Source: CAWEHU01 sp963808965
GTDB taxonomy: Bacteria > Pseudomonadota > Alphaproteobacteria > Acetobacterales > Acetobacteraceae
Reading direction: 5' to 3'
Length of the DNA: 64,000 nt
Assembly (NCBI GenBank): GCA_963808965.1
Contig: CAWEHU010000007.1
Span: 124,001-188,000, forward strand
The position numbers and the translations under genes are program-made. Shown here piece by piece: positions 24,064 through 35,144 of the stretch; within the stretch, counting starts at the first letter, position 1; each line of letters starts with the position of its first letter. The notes beneath the pieces are model-generated. The model was not told the DNA's origin. It did not search any database and worked only from the letters and a program-made list of their open reading frames with translations.

Positions 24064-25998
24064 TCAGTTTTTCCGGAGCACTGCCTCTATTCTGGATGCC
24101 AGCACCTGCATGGCGAACGGCTTGGCTACGACGTGCATTCCGGGTTCCAGTCGCGCGTTTCCAATGACGGCATTCTCGGCGTAGCCCGTGATGAACAGAA
24201 CGGGCAGCTCTGGGCGAGACTGCCGGGCGGCCTCGGCTAGCTGGCGTCCGTTCATGCCTCCGGGCAGACCGACATCGGTAATCAGCAGATCGATGCGAAC
24301 ATCGGATTGCAGCACCTTCAGGCCTGACACGCCGTCCGCTACCTCGATCGCCGTGTAGCCCAGCTCCTCCAGAACCTCCGTTACCAGCATGCGCACGCTC
24401 GGCTCGTCATCGACGACCAGCACCGTTTTCTGAGGCTCGGGCGGCGGTGCGTCGGCGGGCTTGGCCTGGAGCTCTCCTTCGTGCGCCTCGCCTCGATGCC
24501 GGGGCAAGTAGAGCCGCACCGTGGTGCCAGCCCCCACCTCGGAGTAGATCCGAACCTGCCCGCTGGACTGACGAGTGAAGCCGTAAATCATGGACAGGCC
24601 CAGTCCGGTGCCCTGACCGGTCGGCTTGGTGGTAAAGAACGGGTCGAACGCGCGCGCCAGCACTTCGGGCGGCATGCCCGTTCCCGTGTCGGTCACGCAA
24701 ATCGCAACGTACTGGCCAGGTTCCATGTCGCGCTCGCGCGCGCCTCGCTCGTCAATCCAGGAGTTCGCAGTCTCGATGGTGAGTCGCCCGCCATTGGGCA
24801 TCGCGTCGCGGGCGTTGATACAGAGATTGAGTATCGCGTTCTCGAGCTGGTTCGGGTCGCATAATGTCGGCCAGAGGCCGATCCCGAGCACGGTTTCGAC
24901 CGTCACCCCCGGCCCAACAGTGCGTTGAACCAACTCCTCCATGTCGGCGATCAGCTTGTTCGCATTGGTCGGCTTCGGATCGAGCGGCTGCCGGCGCGCG
25001 AAGGCAAGCAGACGATGCGTCAAAGCTGCCGCACGGAAGGCAGCGCCCTGGGCCGCGCTAATGTAGCGCTCCAGATCGCCGATCCGGCCCTGCTCGATCC
25101 GGGTCTTCAACAGCTCCAGACTCCCCGTAATCCCGGTCAACAGATTGTTGAAATCGTGCGCCAGCCCCCCCGTGAGTTGGCCTACGGCCTCCATCTTTTG
25201 CGATTGGAATAGCTGCTCGCGCGCCTGCTCCAGTTGTATCTGCGTTTCGCGCCGTTCAGTCAGGTCGCGCGTGATCTTTGCGAAGCCGACCAGCTTGCCA
25301 TCGTCATCGTGAATGGCGTCGACCACAACGCTGGCCCAGAAATGGCTGCCGTCTTTCCGACGCCGCCAGCCCTCGGCCTCGTAACGTCCATCCCGGTGGG
25401 CCGCCTCAAGCGCCTTCCAAGGCGCCCCGGCATCGACATCCTCTTGGGTGTAGAATCGCGAAAAGTGCTGGCCGACGATTTCCGATGCCGTGTAACCTTT
25501 GATCCGCTCGGCTCCCGCGTTCCAGTTGGTCACGTATCCTTCCGGGCTGAGCATGAAGATGGCGTAGTCGGTCACGCTCTGCACCAGCAGGCGGAAGCGG
25601 CGCTCGCTCTCCGATGCCGCGAGCTGCGCCTCGCGCTGCTCGGTCATGTCCCGGGTGATCTTCGCGAAGCCGACCAGCTTGCCATCGCGGAGGATGGGGT
25701 CGATCACCACCATCGCCCAGAAACGGCTCCCATCCTTCCGCACACGCCAACCCTCGGTGCTGAAACGGCCGGTCTCGGCGGCGATCCTCAAGACTTCCTT
25801 CGGCACGTCGGCAGCGCAATCCGCGTCCGTGTAGAAGCGCGAGAAGTGCTCGCCGATAATCTCTCGGGAAGAGTAACCCTTGATTCTCTGTGCGCCTGGG
25901 TTCCAGCTCACCACCCGCCCTTCCGGGTCGAGCATGAAGATCGCGTAGTCCACCACGCTCTGGACCAGCATCTCGTACGTATTCGCGGCGGAAGACAC
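24064..25998 (-). CDS. PAS-domain hybrid sensor histidine kinase/response regulator
   Basis: A 644-residue soluble sensor. Two tandem PAS domains (about residues 7-120 and 130-250) are near repeats of each other (VDYAIFMLDPEGRVVSWNPGA and TDYAIFMLSPEGYVTNWNAGA). Then come a HisKA domain with the phospho-acceptor in GGLAHDFNNLLTG, an HATPase with NARDAMPNGG, DTGTGMPP and GQGTGLGLSM, and a C-terminal receiver starting TVLVVDDEPSVR with the acceptor Asp in LLITDVGLPGG. No membrane segments. The duplicated PAS pair suggests sensing of a cytoplasmic cue through a bound cofactor, which cannot be identified. No dedicated output regulator adjoins. Confidence 0.93.
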   Translation of the reverse strand: MSSAANTYEMLVQSVVDYAIFMLDPEGRVVSWNPGAQRIKGYSSREIIGEHFSRFYTDADCAADVPKEVLRIAAETGRFSTEGWRVRKDGSRFWAMVVIDPILRDGKLVGFAKITRDMTEQREAQLAASESERRFRLLVQSVTDYAIFMLSPEGYVTNWNAGAERIKGYTASEIVGQHFSRFYTQEDVDAGAPWKALEAAHRDGRYEAEGWRRRKDGSHFWASVVVDAIHDDDGKLVGFAKITRDLTERRETQIQLEQAREQLFQSQKMEAVGQLTGGLAHDFNNLLTGITGSLELLKTRIEQGRIGDLERYISAAQGAAFRAAALTHRLLAFARRQPLDPKPTNANKLIADMEELVQRTVGPGVTVETVLGIGLWPTLCDPNQLENAILNLCINARDAMPNGGRLTIETANSWIDERGARERDMEPGQYVAICVTDTGTGMPPEVLARAFDPFFTTKPTGQGTGLGLSMIYGFTRQSSGQVRIYSEVGAGTTVRLYLPRHRGEAHEGELQAKPADAPPPEPQKTVLVVDDEPSVRMLVTEVLEELGYTAIEVADGVSGLKVLQSDVRIDLLITDVGLPGGMNGRQLAEAARQSRPELPVLFITGYAENAVIGNARLEPGMHVVAKPFAMQVLASRIEAVLRKN

Positions 25999-26064
25999 TT
26001 GCTCGGTTCCTAAAATTACCGAAGATCGGGAGGGTTGGACTGTTATCCGAGAGAGCCGCGAGCG

Positions 26065-28923
<2,859 letters not shown>

Positions 28924-28939
28924 TCGGGAATCGCTCGTT

Positions 28940-28954
28940 GTTCTCAGGATGTTC
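28940..28954. promoter_or_regulatory. LexA-binding SOS box (GTTC-N7-GTTC)
   Basis: Direct repeat GTTC-tcaggat-GTTC, an exact match to the alphaproteobacterial LexA operator. It lies between the divergent uvrA and ssb genes, 17 nt before the uvrA ATG and about 124 nt before ssb. Both genes are classic SOS genes, which supports function. Confidence 0.85.
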
Positions 28955-29077
28955 TTAACCTATATGGCGTGTTCTACTCGCGCAGGGAAGGTCTATCGCC
29001 CGCGGGGGGCGCAAGGCTAGATTGTGGGTTTATCCTCCCGGACCGACCGGGGCGGCGATTTGAAAGGCCGAGAGCGC

Positions 29078-29584
29078 ATGGCGGGCAGCGTCAACAAGGT
29101 GATCCTGGTGGGGAATTTGGGGAAGGACCCGGAGATACGCTCCACCCAATCCGGGGGGAAGATCGCGAATTTCTCCGTGGCGACCAGCGACACCTGGAAC
29201 GACAAGGCGACCGGCGAACGGAAAGAGCGCACCGAGTGGCATCGGGTAGTGGTCTTCAACGAGCGACTCGCCGATGTCGCCGAGCGATTCCTGCGCAAGG
29301 GCCGCAAGGTCTATGTCGAGGGCTCGCTGCAAACCCGCAAATGGACCGACCAGTCCGGGCAGGAGAAATACACGACCGAGGTGGTAGTGGATCGCTTCCG
29401 CGGCGAGCTGACGCTCTTGGATAGCGGCCGGAGCGAGGAGGGCGGCGCGTCGGAAGGTGGTGGCTACGGGCGCGACCGGGGCGGCGCCCCCACGCAACAG
29501 CGTGGCGGCGGTGGCGGCCGGAGTGGCGGCGGTGGATGGGACGCGCCGCGAGGGGGCGATCTCGACGACGAAATTCCGTTCTAG
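29078..29584 (+). CDS. ssb: Single-stranded DNA-binding protein
   Basis: A 168-residue SSB: N-terminal OB fold (about residues 1-110, from AGSVNKVILVGNLGKDPE to VVVDRFRGELTLLD), a glycine-rich flexible linker, and the acidic tip DLDDEIPF that recruits partner proteins. The ATG at 29078 is preceded by GAAAGG. It diverges from uvrA and shares the SOS box region. Confidence 0.97.
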   Translation: MAGSVNKVILVGNLGKDPEIRSTQSGGKIANFSVATSDTWNDKATGERKERTEWHRVVVFNERLADVAERFLRKGRKVYVEGSLQTRKWTDQSGQEKYTTEVVVDRFRGELTLLDSGRSEEGGASEGGGYGRDRGGAPTQQRGGGGGRSGGGGWDAPRGGDLDDEIPF

Positions 29585-29825
29585 CCTGCGGACAGCTTCC
29601 CCGCCCGGCGGCTTCCGGCTCGTTCTTCTCGGCGTTCTGCTCGCCGGCGGGGCGCTCGGTCCGGTCAGGGCCATGGGCGGTGAGCACGCCGCCTCCGGCG
29701 TGTTCGCCGCCGCGAAGACGGGCAAGGAGCGCCTGAGCGACAAGGCCTCCGACGAGCAGCGCGTCACCGACTGCAAAGTGCCGCAAGCACGGCGGACCCG
29801 CCCTCGGCCGGCGGCGTGCCCGTGA
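29532..29825 (+). CDS. Small secreted protein with RLSDKASDEQRV motif
   Basis: Frame overlapping the 3' end of ssb. A hydrophobic signal-like stretch, FRLVLLGVLLAGGALGPVRAMG, is followed by a mature part containing KERLSDKASDEQRVTDCKVP, then ARRTRPRPAACP. I recall similar short exported proteins with this motif and two cysteines in Alphaproteobacteria, function unknown. The start is unresolved: GTG at 29532 is used here, but no ribosome-binding site decides it and initiation nearer 29590 at a non-ATG codon is possible. Confidence 0.5.
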   Translation: MDGTRREGAISTTKFRSSLRTASPPGGFRLVLLGVLLAGGALGPVRAMGGEHAASGVFAAAKTGKERLSDKASDEQRVTDCKVPQARRTRPRPAACP

Positions 29826-29902
29826 GATGCCAGGGCGAGCGCTTCCAGGCGAGAGGCTCTAGCCGGGCTGAAATCGAAATTAAGCGGTTTCTGTTCCCTT
29901 GT

Positions 29903-30229
29903 ATGTGGCGCCGGCGTTTTTGGTCCAGAAGACATGAGAGGTATGCGGCACTGGAATCGCTGATTCTTGCCGAAGAAAGTGAGGCGAGGTCAAATGAGCT
30001 TACCGAACTGCAAAGTATGATGGGTCATTTCAAACCGTACTTTTGCCATCGTCCAGATGAGGGGCCGATTTCAATATGTCCGACCGCATCTAAGGACATC
30101 GTCGAACTCATCAAAATCCATACATTCCTTGGAGATGTTTGGAACGACCGCGGCATGATTGTTGAGTGTACAAAGATGGATATGCCTGAGAGTGGCCGCC
30201 TCGGGATGCGGGGTCAGTCGGCTGTTTGA
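29903..30229 (+). CDS. Hypothetical protein
   Basis: A 108-residue ORF in a clearly lower-GC stretch (about 29.87-30.42 kb). It has an Arg-rich N-terminus (MWRRRFWSRRHERYAALE), an acidic middle and CPTASKDIVELIKIHTFLG. No domain recognised. Composition unlike its neighbours suggests recent acquisition. It may be a remnant; the frame also opens upstream to 29816. Confidence 0.35.
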   Translation: MWRRRFWSRRHERYAALESLILAEESEARSNELTELQSMMGHFKPYFCHRPDEGPISICPTASKDIVELIKIHTFLGDVWNDRGMIVECTKMDMPESGRLGMRGQSAV

Positions 30230-30295
30230 GGCCGTTGCTGCCTCGTTTCTGACGGATTTGCTGATGTCTCTCGTGGAATGCCTGGAGCGGGGTTC

Positions 30296-30319
30296 GCCCG
30301 CGCATTTTTCTGTGCGGGC
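30296..30319. other. Strong hairpin upstream of the MNT gene
   Basis: Inverted repeat GCCCGCGCA-ttttt(c)-TGTGCGGGC with a T-rich loop, 100 nt before the nucleotidyltransferase gene in the low-GC region. It could be a terminator for the upstream ORF or an operator for the toxin-antitoxin unit. Confidence 0.45.
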
Positions 30320-30418
30320 GCTCGCAGATCGCACAGCTTGGCCTTGAACCTTACCGGCTTCCTAAACGCTCTATCTTCGGCAATCCTATGATCTGATGAA
30401 AGGACCAAGACGCGGCGA

Positions 30419-30739
30419 ATGACGACGCTACCCAGTGACGCACTTCTCGGGCGCTTCCGTACGGCGCTGCATGAGATTTACGGCACCCGTCTCGACCGAG
30501 TTGTGCTATTCGGCTCGCGTGCGCGGGGCGATGCGCGGGAGGATTCTGATTACGAGGTTGCCGTGTTCCTGAAGTCCATGCCGGATCGATGGGAAGAACT
30601 GGACCGGCTTGCCCTGCTGCGCGTCGATCTGCTCGACGAAACCGGCGTCTTTCTCGACGCCAAGCCGTACGCCGCCGCCGCCTATAGTGAGCAATCCCCG
30701 CTTATGCATGAGATCCGTCGGGACGGACTGGACCTGTGA
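30419..30739 (+). CDS. MNT-type nucleotidyltransferase (MntA-like antitoxin)
   Basis: A 106-residue minimal nucleotidyltransferase. The signature GSRARGDAREDSDYEVAVF (about residues 32-50) has the GSxxxG and the DxE/D metal site; the second residue of the D-x-D pair is Glu (DYEVAV). In HEPN/MNT modules this protein AMPylates and silences the HEPN RNase. Its TGA overlaps the GTG of the HEPN gene by 4 nt (GTGA). The HEPN partner is truncated, so this antitoxin is probably orphaned. Confidence 0.85.
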   Translation: MTTLPSDALLGRFRTALHEIYGTRLDRVVLFGSRARGDAREDSDYEVAVFLKSMPDRWEELDRLALLRVDLLDETGVFLDAKPYAAAAYSEQSPLMHEIRRDGLDL

Positions 30740-30900
30740 AGCCGGAGGCGACCCGCTTTCTCGTCAAAGCAAGCAATCTGCTGTCGCAGGCGGACGTTAT
30801 GCTCGATGCTGGCCTGAACGACGCTGCCGGCCGCACCGCTTACCTTGCCGGATTCCATGCTGCGGGTCGGCGAGCTTGCCGCCGCCCAACGGACCGATGA
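30736..30900 (+). pseudogene. HEPN-domain toxin, truncated
   Basis: It starts VKPEATRFLVKASNLLSQADVMLDA and continues NDAAGRTAYLAGFHAA, which are the first helices of a HEPN protein paired with MNT. After about residue 43 (near 30864) homology ends and a 10-residue arginine-rich tail runs to a stop at 30900. Family members are about 130 residues. Homology stops where the opposite-strand MFS gene also loses homology, so a deletion or recombination joined two gene fragments. Confidence 0.75.
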
Positions 30901-31408
30901 TGTAGGCGAGGCTGACCGACAGATAGACGTAACCGAAGTAGCGGTTACGCTCGGAGGACGGGATCGTGTCGGCGATCGCGCTCTGGGCGGTGACGATATT
31001 GCCCTCGAACAGGCCCGCGAGCAGCGAAGCGGCGCCGAGCAGGATCACCCTCTGCGCGGCGATGGAGACGCTGATCGCGCCGTAGCACAGCGTCGTCGCT
31101 ACGAGCGAGACAACGAGAACCGGCTTGCGCCCGTACCGGTCCGACAGCGAGCCCAGCACGGGCGAGCCGACGAACTGCCCCAGCGGATAGAGGCAAAGCA
31201 GTACGCCGAGCGCGATGGTCCGCAGCGAGATCGACGCCCCTGCTGGCAGCATCGGCGTCTGGTCCCGCAGCAGCAGGGGAGTAAAGATCGTAATCATCAG
31301 GCTGTAGCCGACGAAACCCATGAAGACGACGCCGTAGAGCGGCAGCAGCCGGAGGCCGGGGCGTGCGCGGCTCGCGCCGCTTTGCTGTCCCGGTGTTTCA
31401 GATCCCAT
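30865..31408 (-). pseudogene. MFS transporter, N-terminal half only
   Basis: About 180 residues of a major facilitator protein covering roughly the first six helices, including the loop motif GSLSDRYGRKPVLVVS and SERNRYFGYVYLSVSLAYIIGPLGGG. Homology stops at KLADP and the frame then runs into antisense HEPN sequence (PQHGIRQG). The second half of the transporter is absent. The original substrate cannot be deduced. The start at 31408 is reasonable (MGSETPGQQSG then helix 1). Confidence 0.75.
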
Positions 31409-31546
31409 CGTGTCGGCTCCGGCCTCACTATTCGCCGAGCGTAAGTGACGGGGAACTGGGGCTCAACCAGCGTGCTTGCGTGGCCCCCGGCTGCCAAGCA
31501 GCCGATAGTCGTTAAGTCCGCGTCAGGTTTCTACTATGTAGAGCCC

Positions 31547-31787
31547 ATGCCGACCACCCTTCAGCGTTGGGGGAACAGCCTCGCAGTCCGGCTCCCTCGT
31601 CCCTTGCTCGACCAGCTTGGCGTGCGCGAGGGCGCGCAACTCGAGCTTCGGGTGGAAGGCGAGCGGCTGGTGATAACGCGCGCGAGGCGACGGCCTTCGC
31701 TTCAGGATCTGACTTTCCGGGTACACAGCCGAGGACCGGCCGGGGGAGGTCGATTGGGGCCAGCCAGCCGGACGCGAGATTTGGTAA
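31547..31787 (+). pseudogene. mazE: MazE-like AbrB/SpoVT antitoxin with frameshift
   Basis: The N-terminal swapped-hairpin DNA-binding domain is intact: MPTTLQRWGNSLAVRLPRP, LGVREGAQLELRVEGERLVIT. After RRPSLQDLTF (about 31720) the frame loses similarity, but the expected MazE tail TAEDRPGEVDWGQPAGREIW followed by a stop appears in another frame, ending at 31787, 4 nt before mazF. A single-base indel therefore separates the DNA-binding part from the toxin-neutralising tail. As written, translation continues in the wrong frame to 31888. Either a real mutation or a sequence error. Confidence 0.8.
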
Positions 31788-31791
31788 TTCG

Positions 31792-32130
31792 ATGCCCTAC
31801 GAGCCGGACGCCGGCGATATCGGGTTCATCTCTTTCGATCCGGAGGCGGGCAGGGAACAGGCGAAGAACCGGCCCGCACTGGTCGTGACTGCGCGTTTGT
31901 GGAACGTCACGACAGGACTGCTGGTGGCCTGCCCGATTACGAGCACGGCGAAAGGGTGGGGTTCCCACATCGCCTTGGTCGGGACCGAGACCACCACCGG
32001 TTTCGTGATGACAGAGCAGGTGAAGAGCCTCGACTGGCGGGCGAGAGGCGCCCGGTTCGTGGAGCGCGCTCCGAGCGAGGTGCTTGAGCAGGTCCGGAAC
32101 GCACTCGCCGTGATACTCGGAGTGACCTGA
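31792..32130 (+). CDS. mazF: MazF/PemK-family endoribonuclease toxin
   Basis: A 112-residue intact toxin: DAGDIGFISFDPEAGREQAKNRPALVV at the start (GDI and the RPALVV strand are MazF hallmarks), LLVACPITSTAKGW with the catalytic Arg/Thr region, and FVMTEQVKSLDWRARGARFV. It would cleave mRNA at short motifs. It lies 4 nt after the frameshifted mazE tail and 59 nt before alaS. An intact toxin with a damaged antitoxin is only viable if mazE is functional in reality or a paralogue compensates. Confidence 0.9.
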   Translation: MPYEPDAGDIGFISFDPEAGREQAKNRPALVVTARLWNVTTGLLVACPITSTAKGWGSHIALVGTETTTGFVMTEQVKSLDWRARGARFVERAPSEVLEQVRNALAVILGVT

Positions 32131-32189
32131 GCCTCGGGCCGAGCCCTTCAGGTGACAAACCCAGGTCGTCACGCTACTTCCTCGCCGCC

Positions 32190-34829
32190 ATGGCCAGCAG
32201 CAACGACATACGAGCCGCCTTTCTCGACTACTTCGCGCGCAATGGGCACCAGGTCGTGCCCAGCTCTCCGCTCGTCCCCCGCAACGACCCCACGCTCCTG
32301 TTCACGAACAGCGGCATGGTGCAGTTCAAGAACGTCTTCACCGGACAGGAAAAGCGGCCCTATGCCCGCGCGGTCACGGCGCAGAAATGCGTCCGCGCGG
32401 GGGGCAAGCACAACGATCTGGATAACGTCGGCTATACCGCCCGGCACCACACCTTCTTCGAGATGCTGGGCAATTTCAGCTTCGGCGATTACTTCAAGGA
32501 ACAGGCGATCCACTACGCCTGGGAGATGGTGACGCGCGATTTCGGCCTGCCCGCGGACCGGCTCCTGGTTACGGTTTACAGCGACGACGACGATGCGGCC
32601 GGGTTCTGGCGCAAGATTTCCGGATTGCCCGAGGCGAAGATCCTCCGCATTCCGACGGCCGACAATTTCTGGCGCATGGGGGACACCGGGCCTTGCGGCC
32701 CGTGCAGCGAGATCTTCTTCGATCACGGCCCAGGCGTTCCGGGCGGGCCGCCGGGGAGCCCGGACGAGGACGGCGACCGGTTCGTCGAGATCTGGAACCT
32801 GGTTTTCATGCAGTTCGAGGAAGGCCCGCCCGGCACGCGCGTGCCGCTGCCGCGCCCCTCGATCGACACCGGGCTCGGGCTCGAGCGCTTCGCCGCGATC
32901 CTTCAGGGCAAGCAGGACAACTACGACACCGACACGCTGCGCGCGCTGATCCTCGCGAGCGCCGAGGCAACCGGGGAGGATCCGGACGGGCCACATAAGG
33001 TGAGTCACCGGGTGGTGGCCGACCACCTCCGCAGCGTCGCCTTCCTGATCGCGGACGGGGTGCTGCCGTCCAACGAGGGGCGCGGCTACGTGCTGCGCCG
33101 GATCATGCGGCGCGCGATGCGGCACGCGCACATGATGGGTGCCCGCGCGCCGCTGATGTACCGGCTCGTGCCGGCACTCGTGCGCCAGATGGGCGCCGCG
33201 TATCCCGAACTGCCGCGCGCCGAGAAACTGATCGTCGAGACGCTTCAGCTCGAGGAGACGCGCTTCAAACAGATGCTGGAGCGCGGCCTGCATCTCTTGG
33301 CCGAGGAAACCGCCCGCCTCGGCGCGAGCGAGGCGCTGCCGGGCGACGTGGCGTTCCGGCTCTACGACACCTACGGCTTTCCGCTCGACCTGACGCAAGA
33401 CGCGCTGCGCGAGGAGGGGCGATCGGTCGATGTAGGCGGGTTCGAGAGCGCCATGGCCGAGCAGCGGGCGCGGGCGCGGGCGGCCTGGGCGGGGTCGGGC
33501 GAGGCGGCCACCGAACAGGTCTGGTTCGAGCTGAAGGAGCTGGTCGGCCCGACCGAGTTCCTTGGTTACACGACCGAGAGCGCCGAGGCGGAGATTCAGG
33601 CGATCGTCGCGAACGGCGCGCCCACGGACGGAGCCCCGGCGGGAACCGAGGTGGCGATCCTGTTGAACCAGACGCCGTTCTACGCGGAAAGCGGCGGGCA
33701 AGTGGGCGATACCGGCACCATAACCGGTCCCGAGGGCCTCCGGATCGCGATCAGCGACACGCAGAAGAAGCTTGGCGACCTGTTCGTGCATCTCGGCCGC
33801 GTGGAGGCCGGGGAAGCGGTGGTCGGGACGGCGGTGGTCGCGGCGGTCGACCACGCCCGGCGGACGGCGATCCGCGCGCATCACAGCGCGACGCATCTGT
33901 TGCACGAGGCGCTGCGCCGGCGACTCGGCGAGCACGTGACGCAAAAGGGCAGTCTTAACGCGCCTGACCGGCTCCGTTTCGACATCAGCCAGCCGCGCCC
34001 GCTCACGCGCGAGGACCTTGTTTGGGTCGAACGCGAGGTGAATGCGCGGGTGCGCGAGAACAGCGAGGTGACGACAAGGCTGATGACGCCGGAAGCCGCC
34101 GTCGAGACGGGCGCGATGGCGCTATTCGGCGAGAAATACGGCGAAGAGGTGCGGGTCGTCTCGATGGGCGAGGGCGAGGGCAACAAGCCCGCCTACTCGA
34201 TCGAGCTCTGCGGTGGCACGCATGTGCGCCGGACCGGCGACATCGGCCTGTTCAAGATCGTGAACGAGGGGGCGGTCAGCGCGGGGGTGCGCCGGATCGA
34301 GGCGGTCACGGGCGAGGCGGCGCTCGACCTCGTAGAGGCGACCGAGCGCAATCTGGCCGAAGTGGCGGCGGCGCTGCGGACCGCTCCGGCCGAGGTGCCG
34401 GAGCGCGTCGGGGCGGTGCTCGAGGAGCGGCGGCGGCTCGAGCGGCAGGTCAGCGAGTTGCAACGCAAGCTCGCGACCGGCGGGGCGGGCGCTGAGGTCG
34501 AGGAAGTGCAGGGCGTGAAGCTCGCGGCGCGCAATCTCGGCGAGGTGCCGGCGCGCGACCTCAAGGGGCTGGCCGACGCGATCCAGAAGCAGCTCGGCAG
34601 CGGGGTCGTCGCGTTGGTCTCGACCGCCGAGGGCAAGGCGAGCATCGTGGTCGGCGTCTCGCCCGATCTCACCGGCCGGTTCGATGCCGTGAAGCTCGTG
34701 CGGGCGGCGAGTGCCGCGGTGGGCGGCAAGGGCGGCGGCGGCAGGCCCGACCTGGCCCAGGCGGGCGGCCCGGATGGCGGGCGCGCGGACGCCGCGCTGA
34801 GCGCGGTGCGACAGGCGCTTGCGGCGTAG
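32190..34829 (+). CDS. alaS: Alanyl-tRNA synthetase
   Basis: Class II synthetase, 879 residues, charging tRNA-Ala. Features in order: N-terminal catalytic domain with RAAFLDYFARNGHQVVPSSPLVP and GNFSFGDYFK, the editing domain with zinc ligands in HHSATHLLHEALR and ELCGGTHVRRTGDIG, and a C-terminal Gly-rich oligomerisation domain ending with GGGGRPDLAQAGGPD. Start at ATG 32190. In many relatives alaS neighbours icd; here 7.5 kb of accessory genes separate them. Confidence 0.98.
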   Translation: MASSNDIRAAFLDYFARNGHQVVPSSPLVPRNDPTLLFTNSGMVQFKNVFTGQEKRPYARAVTAQKCVRAGGKHNDLDNVGYTARHHTFFEMLGNFSFGDYFKEQAIHYAWEMVTRDFGLPADRLLVTVYSDDDDAAGFWRKISGLPEAKILRIPTADNFWRMGDTGPCGPCSEIFFDHGPGVPGGPPGSPDEDGDRFVEIWNLVFMQFEEGPPGTRVPLPRPSIDTGLGLERFAAILQGKQDNYDTDTLRALILASAEATGEDPDGPHKVSHRVVADHLRSVAFLIADGVLPSNEGRGYVLRRIMRRAMRHAHMMGARAPLMYRLVPALVRQMGAAYPELPRAEKLIVETLQLEETRFKQMLERGLHLLAEETARLGASEALPGDVAFRLYDTYGFPLDLTQDALREEGRSVDVGGFESAMAEQRARARAAWAGSGEAATEQVWFELKELVGPTEFLGYTTESAEAEIQAIVANGAPTDGAPAGTEVAILLNQTPFYAESGGQVGDTGTITGPEGLRIAISDTQKKLGDLFVHLGRVEAGEAVVGTAVVAAVDHARRTAIRAHHSATHLLHEALRRRLGEHVTQKGSLNAPDRLRFDISQPRPLTREDLVWVEREVNARVRENSEVTTRLMTPEAAVETGAMALFGEKYGEEVRVVSMGEGEGNKPAYSIELCGGTHVRRTGDIGLFKIVNEGAVSAGVRRIEAVTGEAALDLVEATERNLAEVAAALRTAPAEVPERVGAVLEERRRLERQVSELQRKLATGGAGAEVEEVQGVKLAARNLGEVPARDLKGLADAIQKQLGSGVVALVSTAEGKASIVVGVSPDLTGRFDAVKLVRAASAAVGGKGGGGRPDLAQAGGPDGGRADAALSAVRQALAA

Positions 34830-34881
34830 GCTGCCCACGCTTTCGGCGCACGGCCCCCGAACTGTGTATGCGGCGCTCGCT

Positions 34882-35088
34882 CTACTTCGCGATCATGACA
34901 TCGGATGCCTTGATGACCGCGATCGCGTCATCTCCGACCTGAAGGCCAAGCTCGTCGATTGCTTCGGTGGTGATCGACGAAGTCACGACCACGCCGCTGC
35001 TGATCTCGATACGTACATGGCCCGTCGTCTGGCCCTTCTGGAGACTAACGATCTTGCCCTTGAATTGATTGCGAGCACTGAGCTTCAT
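34882..35088 (-). CDS. Mop/TOBE-domain molybdate-binding protein (molbindin)
   Basis: A 68-residue single Mop domain: MKLSARNQFKGKIVSLQKGQ, then HVRIEISSGVVVTSSITTEA and VGDDAIAVIKASDVMI. This is the standard molbindin pattern; such proteins oligomerise and bind molybdate or tungstate in the cytoplasm. It lies 56 nt downstream of a PEP-CTERM protein with a molybdopterin-type fold on the same strand, and a ModE-type palindrome precedes that pair. No modABC transporter adjoins. Confidence 0.92.
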   Translation of the reverse strand: MKLSARNQFKGKIVSLQKGQTTGHVRIEISSGVVVTSSITTEAIDELGLQVGDDAIAVIKASDVMIAK

Positions 35089-35144
35089 TTCAGGCCTCCG
35101 TTAAGCGCGCGAATAGAGCGAAGCGTGTTGAGATACCTGGTAAC

